Assembly (NCBI RefSeq): GCF_021440195.1
Contig: NZ_JAJTSZ010000006.1
Coordinates: 124,001-188,000, forward strand
Direction: 5' to 3'
Source of the DNA: Dyadobacter sp. CY356
GTDB taxonomy: Bacteria > Bacteroidota > Bacteroidia > Cytophagales > Spirosomataceae
DNA length: 64,000 nt
Shown: positions 1-9,060 of the stretch, piece after piece
Numbering within the stretch: position 1 is the stretch's first letter
Layout: every line of letters begins with the position of its first letter
The notes under the pieces: generated by a model
Databases searched by the model: none
Told to the model about the DNA's origin: nothing
Seen by the model: the letters and a program-made list of their open reading frames with translations, nothing else
Position numbers and translations under genes: made by a program

Positions 1-1
1 C

Positions 2-1531
2 AACAGAATTGAGCGTTTTTTTCTTTCAAGTGACAAGAAAGATTGTCACCAGATAATCTCTGATCGTACTTTTAATGATCTTGACATGAGTGAAGTATTC
101 ATGTTTCTGGATCGTACAGTTTCAAAAGTTGGACAACAATTGCTATATCACGGACTCAGAACTATTCCACATAATAATAAGCGTGTTGAAAGGTTCGAAA
201 AGATTATTCAGAACCTGAAACAAAATCCGGAGATCCATGATGATATTTTGCTTGAATTATCATCATTAAACAAAAAGGACGCCTATAATATCTCCGCACT
301 TTTCCTCGAAAAACACATCCAAAAACCCAGGTGGTTTTGGATTATTCCGGTGCTCTCATTACTAAGCGTGAGTTCGGTTTTAATATCAATTTTTTATCCG
401 AAGGTTCTTGTTTTCCTGATTCTATTGCTGGCCATTAATTTTGGATTTCATTATTGGAACAAGATTAACATATACCAATACAGCAGTTCGATTCCGCAAT
501 TATTACGGTTAAATCAGGCAGCTAAAAAAATAGCAACTTTCAAAGGTTTGAAAGACGAACATCCCGGAATCAGTGAATCGGTCGGAGCTATTAATAGTAT
601 AGGAATTCAAATGTCACTTTTCAAACTTGAAGTAAAACTGCAAAGTGAAATTGGCCAGGCGGTAGAATATTTGATTGAACTTATCAAGGCATTGTTTCTG
701 ATTGAGCCTCTCATACTTTACAATGTATTGAAAGAACTCGATTCAAAAAGGACACAGATACAACAGGTTTTTGAGTATGTGGGAGAAATTGATGCAGCTA
801 TGTCTATAAACTTTCTGCGAAACGATTTACCGTATTTTTGCTTCCCAACCATTGTCACAAATAAAAAACGGATTTCGGCGGAAGAAATCTATCACCCGCT
901 TATCTACGAATTTATATCAAACACGATTGATTTAAATGAAAAATCGGCATTGCTGACAGGGTCCAATATGTCAGGAAAAACAACATTTATCCGAACGATT
1001 GGTATCAATACCCTGACTGCACTCACAATGAATACCTGTTTTGCCAGAAGTTTTTCAACCCCTATACTCAAAATACATTCGGCAATCCGGATTTCTGACG
1101 ATCTCTTAAATGAGAAAAGTTATTATTTTGAAGAAGTACTTGCTATAAAATCTTTGCTGGAAGAAAGCAGCACCGGTTTTGATAATTTGTTTTTACTGGA
1201 TGAGATGTTTAAAGGAACAAATACTGTTGAAAGAATTGCCTCAGGCAAAGCAGTTTTGACTTATCTGAACAAGGGAAACAACATTGTTTTTGTAGCCACG
1301 CACGATCTTGAACTGGCGGAGTTATTGAAGAATTCTTTCGCATTATTCCATTTCACCGAAGTCGTCAGGGATGGTACTATCCTATTTGACTATAAATTAA
1401 AGCCGGGAAATTTAAGTAATACGAACGCGATAAGGATTTTGGAAATAAATGGTTATCCCGCCGATATAATAGAAGACGCGACAAAAATAGCCAATAGGAT
1501 ATACAAGAATAAAATTGGCAAAGGTCATTAA
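2..1531 (+). CDS. MutS-family membrane-anchored ATPase (5' end outside window)
   Basis: The reading frame is open from the first bases of the window, so this is the C-terminal part of a larger protein and the ATG at 86 is internal. The segment just before that ATG (FNDLDM) continues the family's helical core. Counting from the ATG at 86, two hydrophobic stretches at about residues 84-122 look like membrane segments. The MutS ATPase domain follows: Walker A TGSNMSGKT at 291-299, a Walker B-like LLDEMFKGTN segment, and an ATHD motif. Membrane-tethered MutS homologues of this build are common in Bacteroidota and have no established role in mismatch repair. They lack the mismatch-recognition domain in the part seen here. 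The assignment to the MutS ATPase superfamily is firm; the function is unknown. Confidence 0.9.
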   Translation, partial: NRIERFFLSSDKKDCHQIISDRTFNDLDMSEVFMFLDRTVSKVGQQLLYHGLRTIPHNNKRVERFEKIIQNLKQNPEIHDDILLELSSLNKKDAYNISALFLEKHIQKPRWFWIIPVLSLLSVSSVLISIFYPKVLVFLILLLAINFGFHYWNKINIYQYSSSIPQLLRLNQAAKKIATFKGLKDEHPGISESVGAINSIGIQMSLFKLEVKLQSEIGQAVEYLIELIKALFLIEPLILYNVLKELDSKRTQIQQVFEYVGEIDAAMSINFLRNDLPYFCFPTIVTNKKRISAEEIYHPLIYEFISNTIDLNEKSALLTGSNMSGKTTFIRTIGINTLTALTMNTCFARSFSTPILKIHSAIRISDDLLNEKSYYFEEVLAIKSLLEESSTGFDNLFLLDEMFKGTNTVERIASGKAVLTYLNKGNNIVFVATHDLELAELLKNSFALFHFTEVVRDGTILFDYKLKPGNLSNTNAIRILEINGYPADIIEDATKIANRIYKNKIGKGH

Positions 1532-1589
1532 ATTACCAGCTTTTGATTATTCGAATGTTTACATCCCACAATATAAACCTTATTACGCA

Positions 1590-2069
1590 ATGACTGCCTT
1601 AATGAATGCAATCAATAAAAATGATATTTCACTGGTTGAACGGCTAATTCAAAACGGAGCTGATATTGATGAGCTGGATGAAAAGAAGGATTCTCCATTG
1701 GTTATTGCAGCCTACAAAGGATATAACCAAATCGTAAAAATTCTACTGGAAAAGGGGGCTGATGTTAGCGCCGTAGATCCGGGCATGAAGGCAACCGCAT
1801 TACATGCAGCTGCCTATGCAGGGCGGACGGAAGCTGCAAAACTTTTAGTAGATTTTCATATTGATGTTAATAAACAAGGACCATATAATGGCTACACAGC
1901 TTTGCATGATGCTATTTGGCAAAACAATATTGAAGTTGTCAAAGTACTGCTGGATGCCGGTGCAGATTTAAATCTTCTATCAAATGATGGCAAATCTGCC
2001 CTGGATTTCGCGCAATCCCGGAACAGAAATGAGATCATTACGTTGATTCGCAATAAATCAGGCAAATAA
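1590..2069 (+). CDS. Ankyrin-repeat protein
   Basis: The protein is made almost entirely of ankyrin repeats: four to five units of about 33 residues with the usual signatures (LIQNGADID, LLEKGADVS, TALHAAAYAGR, TALHDAIWQNN, LLDAGADLN). Such proteins act as protein-binding scaffolds, and the partner cannot be told from sequence. The frame could extend upstream to a TTG at 1515, overlapping the MutS-family gene by 17 bases. I prefer the ATG at 1590 because it falls where the first repeat begins. No signal peptide is visible, so it is probably cytoplasmic. It is likely co-transcribed with the preceding gene. Confidence 0.85.
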   Translation: MTALMNAINKNDISLVERLIQNGADIDELDEKKDSPLVIAAYKGYNQIVKILLEKGADVSAVDPGMKATALHAAAYAGRTEAAKLLVDFHIDVNKQGPYNGYTALHDAIWQNNIEVVKVLLDAGADLNLLSNDGKSALDFAQSRNRNEIITLIRNKSGK

Positions 2070-2082
2070 GTTTATCAAAAAA

Positions 2083-3093
2083 TTAGTATTTGAGTAACTT
2101 CAATTTTTCAATAACCCGGTTGGCAACAATCTGATATCCCTTATCATTCAGGTGAATGTCATCATTAACAATATCCATTCGCATACCTCTCGGAAAATTC
2201 ATGTTTGCCAGATCTGTTAAATCCTCGGTAGTGGGCGTGTAAGAAATCGAAGCCATTTCAGCGTCGGTTGGTGGTGTCATTTCTACAAAAAACTCACCAT
2301 ATTTAGCAGCAAGATCGCTATTAACAGATATGGCCTGATCGTAATTTTTCGTTCCTTTGATCTCGCTTGCAGCTGTCAAAACTCCCAGCACAAGATATCT
2401 TGCAGGTGCTGTGATGTAAGCAATTGAACTTTCAAGAGAAGAGATAATTTCATCTTCGGCACCGGCAGTTCCAATATTGTTCCGGCCATACCATAAGATC
2501 TGTGTTGCCGTTCTTAGCCTTGCCGCGTCTTCAAGCAAAAATTCTGAATTCTCCGGGACTTCAATTACACTTACCGTAGCTGGTGTAACAGTGTACGTTT
2601 CACCACTGGCATTCGCAGTTCGTCTTATTGTACATCTAACTCCGGCAACAGTGCCTGTTCTACTGTATTCATCATAATTTGATGGTGTAGATAAAAATAA
2701 ACTGCTCAGTTTTGTAATCTTCACCGGCTGTATTCCATTCAGCTTATTACCTTCAACCGATATTTTCAAGGGAATGCCACCCTGTCTGACGGCAATCCGC
2801 GATGCGATCTGCCCAACAATCCCGTCACTTAAAACAGGTCTATTGTCCAAAGCCGCTGCCACGAAACTACCATAAGGTGCAGTTCCGCCAGCCCCAATTG
2901 TCAAACTATCTCCAAAAAAGGCAAGTGTTTTATCCCGATCTTCCTTTTTTGGAAAAATGTCGTCTATTACATTGCAAGACGATAATAGCGTTGTGGCTAG
3001 AAAAGCTGCTCCGGAATTACGAAAAAACCTTCTGCGGGATAATAGATATTCGGTATTTGAAATGTGCGTATCGGTCGAGTGCTTTTCGATCAT
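2083..3093 (-). CDS. SGNH/GDSL-hydrolase lipoprotein
   Basis: The N terminus has an arginine-rich stretch (SRRRFF), a hydrophobic segment and a lipobox (LLSSC, Cys40), so an exported, possibly Tat-dependent, lipoprotein is likely. Block I of the SGNH family follows at once (FFGDSLTIG, Ser63). The C-terminal DxxH block is present as D311-D-I-H314. Asn in GRNNIG at about 200-205 could be the block III Asn. These residues make up the expected Ser-Asp-His esterase machinery. The middle of the protein (about 100-190) holds a beta-rich insert. The substrate is unknown: SGNH enzymes act on carbohydrate esters, lipids or cell-wall acetyl groups. It stands alone and convergent to the ankyrin gene. Confidence 0.85.
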   Translation of the reverse strand: MIEKHSTDTHISNTEYLLSRRRFFRNSGAAFLATTLLSSCNVIDDIFPKKEDRDKTLAFFGDSLTIGAGGTAPYGSFVAAALDNRPVLSDGIVGQIASRIAVRQGGIPLKISVEGNKLNGIQPVKITKLSSLFLSTPSNYDEYSRTGTVAGVRCTIRRTANASGETYTVTPATVSVIEVPENSEFLLEDAARLRTATQILWYGRNNIGTAGAEDEIISSLESSIAYITAPARYLVLGVLTAASEIKGTKNYDQAISVNSDLAAKYGEFFVEMTPPTDAEMASISYTPTTEDLTDLANMNFPRGMRMDIVNDDIHLNDKGYQIVANRVIEKLKLLKY

Positions 3094-3445
3094 TAGTTAG
3101 TTTGGTAATTGGATTGTGCTGATAAACACCAAATAAAATAATCGTTCCAGTACCTTTAACGGCAGATTATTGCTTTAAGTAATAATAAATTGTTGTGTTT
3201 TTCTACGATTAGAGAAGTTGTAGCTTTTTGAATGAAATTTAAATTATTATTCAAAACGATGTAACATTCATGTTATCAACCATACCTTTCTGGTTCAAAC
3301 AACTAATTCTGATAATTGATCGTTTGAACAGTTGCCATTTGTCATACAATTCCTTCTAAACTTTTATAATAGTTATTTATCGCAAGACGAAATGTTAGAA
3401 GAACACCAATCAAAACAAAAGGCAAGATATTTAAGACTAAATTAA
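3094..3445. other. Intergenic region between divergent genes
   Basis: This AT-rich spacer separates the SGNH lipoprotein gene from the barstar-like gene and must hold both promoters. I see a short perfect palindrome, TAACATTCATGTTA (3262-3275). I also see an inverted repeat GTTCAAAC (3293-3300) / GTTTGAAC (3322-3329). Either could be an operator. No open frame or RNA gene is supported. Confidence 0.4.
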
Positions 3446-3844
3446 ATGAATACGAAAACCATTATCATAAATGCCGATAACTTCTCAGACCTGAGCGGTT
3501 TCTATGAAGAAATGAATAAACTTTTCATGAATGGTATCGACTGGAAAATGGGACATAGCCTGGATGCTCTTAACGATATCCTTTACGGTGGCTTTGGCGT
3601 TTACAATCCGGGTGAAGAAGTTATTGTCTTATGGAGCAATTTCCAGAAAAGCAAAAGCGATCTGGGTACCGAAGAAACTATTAGGAATTATCAAATGAAA
3701 ATAGACAAAGGTTATCCATACAATGTGAACCTTTTTAAGGAAAAGCTGGAAGAACTTAAAAATGGCAACGGCCAGACGCTGTGCGATATTATCATCGAGA
3801 TCTTCGAGGATCACAAAAATATTGAATTGATATTAAAAGATTAG
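3446..3844 (+). CDS. Barstar-family ribonuclease inhibitor (orphan)
   Basis: The 132-residue protein matches the barstar fold family. It opens with the beta strand TIIINADNFSDLSGFYEEM, then the conserved GIDWKMGHSLDALNDILYGGFG segment, which in barstar forms the helix and loop that plug the barnase active site. Barstar-type proteins neutralise secreted or contact-delivered ribonucleases. No barnase-like or other toxin gene lies next to it, so here it would be an orphan immunity protein. It is single-copy with its own promoter region, and is separated from the convergent aldo/keto reductase gene by a hairpin terminator. Confidence 0.85.
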   Translation: MNTKTIIINADNFSDLSGFYEEMNKLFMNGIDWKMGHSLDALNDILYGGFGVYNPGEEVIVLWSNFQKSKSDLGTEETIRNYQMKIDKGYPYNVNLFKEKLEELKNGNGQTLCDIIIEIFEDHKNIELILKD

Positions 3845-3864
3845 TTATACTTAAAAAAAGTAAC

Positions 3865-3898
3865 CACCAGGCTGATTTAACACCTGATGATTTTTTTT
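3865..3898. terminator. Bidirectional terminator between barstar and aldo/keto reductase genes
   Basis: CACCAGG (3865-3871) pairs with CCTGATG (3883-3889, one G-U pair) and is followed by eight T residues at 3891-3898. An A-tract (3853-3859) on the other side lets it serve the minus strand as well. Confidence 0.65.
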
Positions 3899-3921
3899 AA
3901 ATTGACTATTATCAGCAACTC

Positions 3922-4932
3922 TTAAACCCCGACAAATTGCATTTGCTGCGCATCATAACGCGTACCTGCTGCTATGCCAACCGGAATAATAGATTCCAAC
4001 TGCATTTTTTCCTCCACCGTTAAAATTATATTGGCTGCCGCTGCATTTTCCTCAATGTATTTGATGCGTTTTGTTCCAGGTATCGCTACAAAGCCCTGCG
4101 AAACAACCCAGGCAATTGCAAGTTGAGAAGGTGTAACGCCCCTCTTTTCTGCTATAAGTTGTATCTGTTTCAAAAGATCGAGGTTTTTATAAAAATTTTC
4201 ACCTTGATATCTTGGTATAGTTCTCCGGAAATCATTTTCCGGGAAGTCATCCGGGCTTTTGATCTCACCTGTGATAAAACCTCTTCCCAATGGCGAATAA
4301 GCCACAAATCCAATTTCAAGTTCTTTAAGTATATCCAAAACTCCATTGGCCTCAGGCTCCCTTTCAAACAAAGAATATTCAGTTTGTACCGCTGTTACCG
4401 GATGAATTTTATGCGCTTTTTTTATCGTTTCAGCAGAAACTTCCGACAGTCCGATGTACTTAACCTTACCTGATTTTACAAGTTCAGACATAGCACCCAC
4501 TGTTTCTTCAATCGGCGTATTCGGATCAAGACGGTGTAAATAATACAGATCGATATAATCCGTTCCCAAATTTTTCAGTGAGCGGTCCACTGCCTTGCGG
4601 ACGTAGTCAGGCGATCCGTTAAATCCCCACGTCAGCTGCTCGCTGTCATCAATTTCATAACCAAATTTTGTAGCAATCGTAAATTCATCACGACGACCTT
4701 TTATTGCTTTTGCAACCAGGCGTTCATTTAATAACGGGCCATACAGATCCGCAGTATCTAGCAGATTTATACCCAGTTCCAGTGCCCGGTGAATGGTCGC
4801 GATAGATTCTTTTTCATCCGCTTTTCCATATATATCCCCACCGGCAATGGTGGTCATACCCATACAACCCAAACCCTGGGCAGAAACTTCCAATCCCTGA
4901 TTACCCAGTTTTATCCTTTTAATTGTGCTCAT
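3922..4932 (-). CDS. Aldo/keto reductase
   Basis: This is a typical cytosolic NADPH-dependent aldo/keto reductase of 336 residues. The catalytic tetrad is intact: D59, Y64 (DLYGP), K89 (ATKFG) and H133 (YYLHRLD). The cofactor-binding end ([17 protein letters not shown]) is present near the C terminus. The family reduces aldehydes, and this subgroup (close to YajO and the AKR13-type enzymes) is often induced by toxic carbonyls. The AraC-type regulator gene lies about 200 bases upstream on the same strand and may control it. The exact substrate cannot be told. Confidence 0.92.
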   Translation of the reverse strand: MSTIKRIKLGNQGLEVSAQGLGCMGMTTIAGGDIYGKADEKESIATIHRALELGINLLDTADLYGPLLNERLVAKAIKGRRDEFTIATKFGYEIDDSEQLTWGFNGSPDYVRKAVDRSLKNLGTDYIDLYYLHRLDPNTPIEETVGAMSELVKSGKVKYIGLSEVSAETIKKAHKIHPVTAVQTEYSLFEREPEANGVLDILKELEIGFVAYSPLGRGFITGEIKSPDDFPENDFRRTIPRYQGENFYKNLDLLKQIQLIAEKRGVTPSQLAIAWVVSQGFVAIPGTKRIKYIEENAAAANIILTVEEKMQLESIIPVGIAAGTRYDAQQMQFVGV

Positions 4933-5135
4933 TTGCTTTCCGTTTTTTATAAATTGACTGATTTATCAGCTGATAACTGATCATTGCTTATGGCATAAAT
5001 CCAACTATCAGAACGGTAACAAAGGTAGGATTGCAAATTTCATTACGATTAAACAAATCAAAGTGTTTCTTATAGTAATCAACGTAATAAAATCAAAACA
5101 GAATGCTGGCGGGAAGTGTATTAAAAACAGACCGA

Positions 5136-6056
5136 TTAACTGTTCCGTATTTCAGAAGGTGTGATACCAGAATGTTTTTTGAAAAAATTATTAAAGTAGG
5201 ACGCATATTCAAAACCAAGACTAAAAGCAATTTCGGCAATATTCCAGTCTGTATGTTTCAATAAAGACTTTGCCTCTGAAATGATCTTTTCGTTAATATG
5301 CGTTGTTGTTGACTTGCCGGTTATTTCACGCACCGCAGCATTTAAATGATTCACATGCACTGTTAATTTATCTGCATAATCACTTGCTTTTTTCAATTGC
5401 AAAGGTTGTTGGGGGGAATCGACGGGAAATTGTTTTTCAAGTAAACCAAGAAATAACTTTGCAATTCGAGATGCTGCATTTTGTGGCGCGGGATAAGCTA
5501 TGGCAGGCTGCATTTTAATAGCTTCGTGAATCAGTAAATTTAACTGGCTGCGAATCAGTTCATATTTAAAATGATATTCACTATCAATTTCTGCCCGCAT
5601 CCGAATGAATAAACTACTGATATATTTTAACTGTTCGTCATCCAGCAGATAAACAGGATTACCACCGGCTTTAAATAGTGATGATTCCTGAAGGCTCTCC
5701 ATTCGGCCTCCGTTATGCAAAAACTCATTTGAGAAGACACAAAAATATCCGGCCTCCTCATAGTCTTCATCACCAAGAACTTCCCACGAATAAGGTACAA
5801 GCGGATTGGTAAAAACAAGAGCAGGTTTGTTTATTTTAATACCCCGGTTGGCATACAAAAGCTGACTTTCGCCTTTCAGGACAAGTGTGATTTTATAAAA
5901 ATCACGTCGGTTATAAGAAGTAAGCTTACACTTATTTTCTCCTATTGCAGCTACACGAAATTGTGCAGGCTCTGCATGAAAATGCAGTTTGGCTTTTGTA
6001 GTTAGATCCGGATTATCCATCAACGAAGTTAAACAATTCAAAGGAAAAACAACCAT
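5136..6056 (-). CDS. AraC-family transcriptional regulator
   Basis: The N-terminal half (about residues 20-170) is a cupin-like ligand domain. The C-terminal 100 residues form the AraC double helix-turn-helix, with the conserved second motif IAEIAFSLGFEYASYFNNFFKKHSG. It lies upstream of, and on the same strand as, the aldo/keto reductase gene, an arrangement that often means the regulator controls the enzyme. An alternative start is the ATG at 6020 (MDNPDL), which would remove 12 poorly conserved residues. No ligand can be predicted. Confidence 0.88.
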   Translation of the reverse strand: MVVFPLNCLTSLMDNPDLTTKAKLHFHAEPAQFRVAAIGENKCKLTSYNRRDFYKITLVLKGESQLLYANRGIKINKPALVFTNPLVPYSWEVLGDEDYEEAGYFCVFSNEFLHNGGRMESLQESSLFKAGGNPVYLLDDEQLKYISSLFIRMRAEIDSEYHFKYELIRSQLNLLIHEAIKMQPAIAYPAPQNAASRIAKLFLGLLEKQFPVDSPQQPLQLKKASDYADKLTVHVNHLNAAVREITGKSTTTHINEKIISEAKSLLKHTDWNIAEIAFSLGFEYASYFNNFFKKHSGITPSEIRNS

Positions 6057-6184
6057 CGCGTAAAAATATGTAACGCTGTAATCTCACTATCAGATATAAG
6101 CTCAGCCAGCGAAATAATAGTTTAAGTGACCAAAAATTTTAAAACCGTATTATGTATCAGGAGCATTCACCTTGTATGCATATG

Positions 6185-7126
6185 ATGAGAAGAAAAAACG
6201 ACATTCTTTTAAAAAGCGCTTTTGAAGAGGCATTCCCGGATTTACTGCGTTTCTTTTTTGCAGAGACTGACTCTCTTTTCGATCTGGACCGGGGTTTTGA
6301 ATTTATGGATAAAGAACTCGCCGAACTTTTCCCTGAACTTGAAAGAAAAGGTGGCAGCCGTTTTGTTGATATGCTGGTAAAGACTTATCTCAAAAATGGA
6401 TCAGAAGAGTGGATTCTTATTCACCTTGAAATTCAGGGAGAAGGTACCGACAATTTTGCTTTTCGGATGTTTCAATATTGGTATCGAATCTATGATCGAT
6501 ATGAAACGGACATTGTAGCACTCGCAGTCTTCACTGGCGGCAAAAATCAAAAGCGCCCCAGCCATTTTCACAAGAATTTTTTAGGAACAGAAATTCAGTA
6601 TAAATATAATGCGTATCATATTCTTGATCATTCGGAAAAGCAGTTGTTGAACATGGAAAATCCTTTTGCGCTGATTATACTGGCAGCGCAAAAGGCATTG
6701 CTGGCAAACAAAATTCCCGAACAAGAACTTGGTGAGCAAAGACTTACGATTGCCAAGGCATTAATAGAAATTAAAAAATATGACAACGAACAAATCAGGC
6801 GTTTTCTATACTTTCTCAAAACCTTCCTACACATTGACAATCAGGAAATAAATATTAAATTTGATAAGGAAATTGATATCCTGACAGAAAACAAACATGC
6901 TATGGGAATTATTGAAACTATTAAAATGATCACTCGGGAAGAGGGAATTGAGATAGGAAAAGCGCAAGGAAGAGAGGAAGGAAAGGCCGAAGGAAGAGAA
7001 GAAATAAAAACAGAAATGATTAAGTCTCTCTTATTGGATCCAGCCTTTGACGATGAGAAAATTGCCACTCTTTGTAAAGTAGAAGTTTGGCTGGTTAAAC
7101 AAATGCGCCAGGATCTAGGTCTTTAA
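6185..7126 (+). CDS. Rpn-family PD-(D/E)XK nuclease (recombination-promoting nuclease)
   Basis: The protein begins MRRKNDILLKSAFEEAF, which is also where the second Rpn gene of this window (46792-47739) starts being similar. A longer frame reaches back to 6152. The PD-(D/E)XK nuclease core shows D62 (FVDMLVK) and E82-x-Q84 (HLEIQGE). A helical middle contains GEQRLTIAKALI and EQIRRFLYFL. The last 75 residues are charged, Gly-Glu-Lys repeats followed by a short helical domain. Rpn proteins are DNA endonucleases linked to recombination. For E. coli members, an internally started C-terminal product has been reported to inhibit the full nuclease. An in-frame ATG at 6902 would give such a product here, and that segment is copied as a separate frame just downstream. 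Confidence 0.88.
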   Translation: MRRKNDILLKSAFEEAFPDLLRFFFAETDSLFDLDRGFEFMDKELAELFPELERKGGSRFVDMLVKTYLKNGSEEWILIHLEIQGEGTDNFAFRMFQYWYRIYDRYETDIVALAVFTGGKNQKRPSHFHKNFLGTEIQYKYNAYHILDHSEKQLLNMENPFALIILAAQKALLANKIPEQELGEQRLTIAKALIEIKKYDNEQIRRFLYFLKTFLHIDNQEINIKFDKEIDILTENKHAMGIIETIKMITREEGIEIGKAQGREEGKAEGREEIKTEMIKSLLLDPAFDDEKIATLCKVEVWLVKQMRQDLGL

Positions 7127-7374
7127 ACAAACATGCTATGGGAATAATTGAAACTATTAAAATGATCACTCGGGAAGAGGGAATTGAGATAGGAAGAGAG
7201 AAAGGAAAAGCGCAAGGAAGAGAGGAAGGAAAAGCTGAAGGAAGAGAAGAAATAATAACAGAAATGATTAAGTCTCTTTTATTGGATCCAGCCTTTGACA
7301 ATGCAAGAATTGCCACTCTTTGCAAGGTTGACGTTTTCGTAGTTAAAAAAATGCGGAAAGATCTAGATTTATAA
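6889..7374 (+). repeat. Tandem duplication of the Rpn gene 3' end
   Basis: Bases about 6889-7126 and 7125-7374 are near-identical copies. Both start with AAACAAACATGCTATGGGAA and end with a GATCTAG-containing stop region. The second copy carries 12 extra bases, adding one Gly-Arg-Glu-Lys unit to the charged repeat, and a few point changes cluster at its 3' end. The junction falls exactly at the stop codon of the full-length gene. Confidence 0.9.
7138..7374 (+). CDS. Stand-alone Rpn C-terminal domain (RpnS-like candidate)
   Basis: This 78-residue frame copies the last 75 residues of the Rpn gene just upstream and starts at the equivalent of its internal ATG at 6902 (MGIIETIKM). Only 11 bases separate it from the stop of the full-length gene, so co-transcription is likely. 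It holds the charged Gly-Glu-Arg-Lys repeat (about residues 18-38), four residues longer than in the parent. A small helical domain follows with EMIKSLLLDPAFD and a divergent end (VFVVKKMRKDLDL). Changes between the copies keep the frame open and are mostly at codon level, which suggests it is still translated. It could be an inhibitor of the nuclease, or the leftover of a failed gene duplication. Confidence 0.6.
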   Translation: MGIIETIKMITREEGIEIGREKGKAQGREEGKAEGREEIITEMIKSLLLDPAFDNARIATLCKVDVFVVKKMRKDLDL

Positions 7375-7470
7375 ATAATATCCCGTTGAATTTTTTTAAA
7401 CGATTGAACTGATACCCTGAAAAAAATAAGAGAAAAAGATCCCGCATTCCGGAAATAAGTAAATCATAAT

Positions 7471-7512
7471 AATGAAAAAGCAGTCGAACATGTGCTCGAC
7501 TGCTTTTTCATT
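7471..7512. terminator. Strong bidirectional terminator
   Basis: A perfect 17-bp stem (AATGAAAAAGCAGTCGA, 7471-7487, with its complement at 7496-7512) carries A and T runs on both sides. It separates the Rpn pair (plus strand) from the susD-like gene (minus strand). Confidence 0.85.
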
Positions 7513-7534
7513 AAGTTACTGTACTATACTTTTA

Positions 7535-9043
7535 TCAATATCCGGTATTGTTCGGAAGCAGGTTAGGATTTACATCGGATTCCTGTTTTGGAATCGGAAA
7601 TAATAAATTCTTTTCCTGGAACGTAGCATTAAATACCGTTTTGTGACCAATGAAATCATCCCAGTTTCCTGTCACGTCATTATGAACTTTACGGGTACGG
7701 ATCATATCAAACCACATTTTGTTTTCAAAACACAATTCGTAATAACGCTGGGCCCATACTTCGTGCTCAAAATCCGTTTGAGATAAAGCACTGATACTGG
7801 AAAGATTAGCACGTTTCCGAATTGCATTGACCAAATCGATTGCCTTACTGTTTGGTTTACCTTCTGCACGGTTTGAAGCCTCTGCATACATCAGATAAAC
7901 ATCAGCCAAACGATACAATGTGTAGTTCAGATCAGATTTTATTGTACTTGTTGCAGCAGTAACATCAAACCATTTATAAATGTAGGTATTTCTGAAAACC
8001 ACCGGCTGCCCTGTTTTAGCATTTGGATAAGTTGTGAAGAAAAACTGTTTTTCCTCCACACGTTTATCACCAGCCGGAAACGATTTAATAAATTGAGGCG
8101 TAGGATAAACCGACCCATACTCATCAGCATATAAAGAAATACCCGAATAATTTGGAATAGTCAGCGGTGTCAACGGATTGGTTGATGGCACACTGGCGGC
8201 ATACTGTACCTGGAAAATAAACTCACCTGTGTTTTTGTTGACAGGCTGAATCATATCCGTATAATTCGGGAACAAAGTATATCCTCCGTTCGTGATAACA
8301 GCCAATGAGCGTTTCGCCGATTCCGCATAATACTGCGCTCCACCATTAATAGCTGCTCCTGCGTAAGTCAGATATACATCCGCCAACATGGATTCAACCG
8401 CACCCATGGAAACTTTTCCGGTATTGTCAGACCACGGCAAAGTTGATTTTTCTGCCAATAATAAGTCAGGAATAATGATCTTGTCATAAATATCCTTAGC
8501 CGGCGTGCGCGGCAAATTCAGATCAAGATTCTTCGGAACTTCCGTAACGCTTGGTACAGCTCCGTACATTCTTACCAGGTAGAAATAATATAGTGCACGT
8601 AACGTATGCGCCTCAGCCAGCATATTCGTCTTTTGTTCTTCCGTAAGTCCCGATGCATTGATCGTCGGAATACTTTGAATGGCAAGGTTACAGGCTCCTA
8701 TTCCCTGGTACATTTGCTGCCACCATGTATCAATATAGAAGGCAGTATTGTTGTAACTCAGGTTTTGGAAATTAACAAAGCCTGTCTGACCAAGATCACT
8801 GTTGGCCTTACCCGTTACAAATTCCATTAAATTCCAGGTATTTCCACCATATGAGGATGGCTGTCCTGCAAGAAATCCCTGCAAGTTGGCATAACCTGCA
8901 TTGGCATAGGCCCTGGCTACTTTTACGCTGGACACATCCGAGTCAGGCGTTAAAAATCCCGTTGGTTTTTCTTCTAAAAAATCTTTACACGAGCCCAATG
9001 ATAACATTGAGGCTGCTAATAGGATATGTTTGAACACTTTCAT
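7535..9043 (-). CDS. SusD/RagB-family outer-membrane glycan-binding lipoprotein
   Basis: A lipoprotein signal (LSLGSCKDFLEEKPTG, Cys at about 19) is followed by the family's helical TPR-like scaffold. The typical RagB/SusD C-terminal region has ALSQTDFEHEVWAQRYYELCFENKMWFDMIRTRK and ends LLPNNTGY. SusD proteins sit on the cell surface over a SusC channel and hand oligosaccharides to it. The susC-like partner lies 17 bases upstream on the same strand, so the two are one transcript. The neighbouring GH92 and mannose-6-phosphate isomerase genes point to an alpha-mannoside ligand (inference). Confidence 0.95.
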   Translation of the reverse strand: MKVFKHILLAASMLSLGSCKDFLEEKPTGFLTPDSDVSSVKVARAYANAGYANLQGFLAGQPSSYGGNTWNLMEFVTGKANSDLGQTGFVNFQNLSYNNTAFYIDTWWQQMYQGIGACNLAIQSIPTINASGLTEEQKTNMLAEAHTLRALYYFYLVRMYGAVPSVTEVPKNLDLNLPRTPAKDIYDKIIIPDLLLAEKSTLPWSDNTGKVSMGAVESMLADVYLTYAGAAINGGAQYYAESAKRSLAVITNGGYTLFPNYTDMIQPVNKNTGEFIFQVQYAASVPSTNPLTPLTIPNYSGISLYADEYGSVYPTPQFIKSFPAGDKRVEEKQFFFTTYPNAKTGQPVVFRNTYIYKWFDVTAATSTIKSDLNYTLYRLADVYLMYAEASNRAEGKPNSKAIDLVNAIRKRANLSSISALSQTDFEHEVWAQRYYELCFENKMWFDMIRTRKVHNDVTGNWDDFIGHKTVFNATFQEKNLLFPIPKQESDVNPNLLPNNTGY

Positions 9044-9060
9044 GTCTATTGATTTTCAGG

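Noticed and set aside
6185..7374. An insertion sequence around the Rpn genes, because the family is often annotated as putative transposase.
   Set aside because: I see no terminal inverted repeats or target-site duplications, and Rpn proteins are nucleases rather than DDE transposases.
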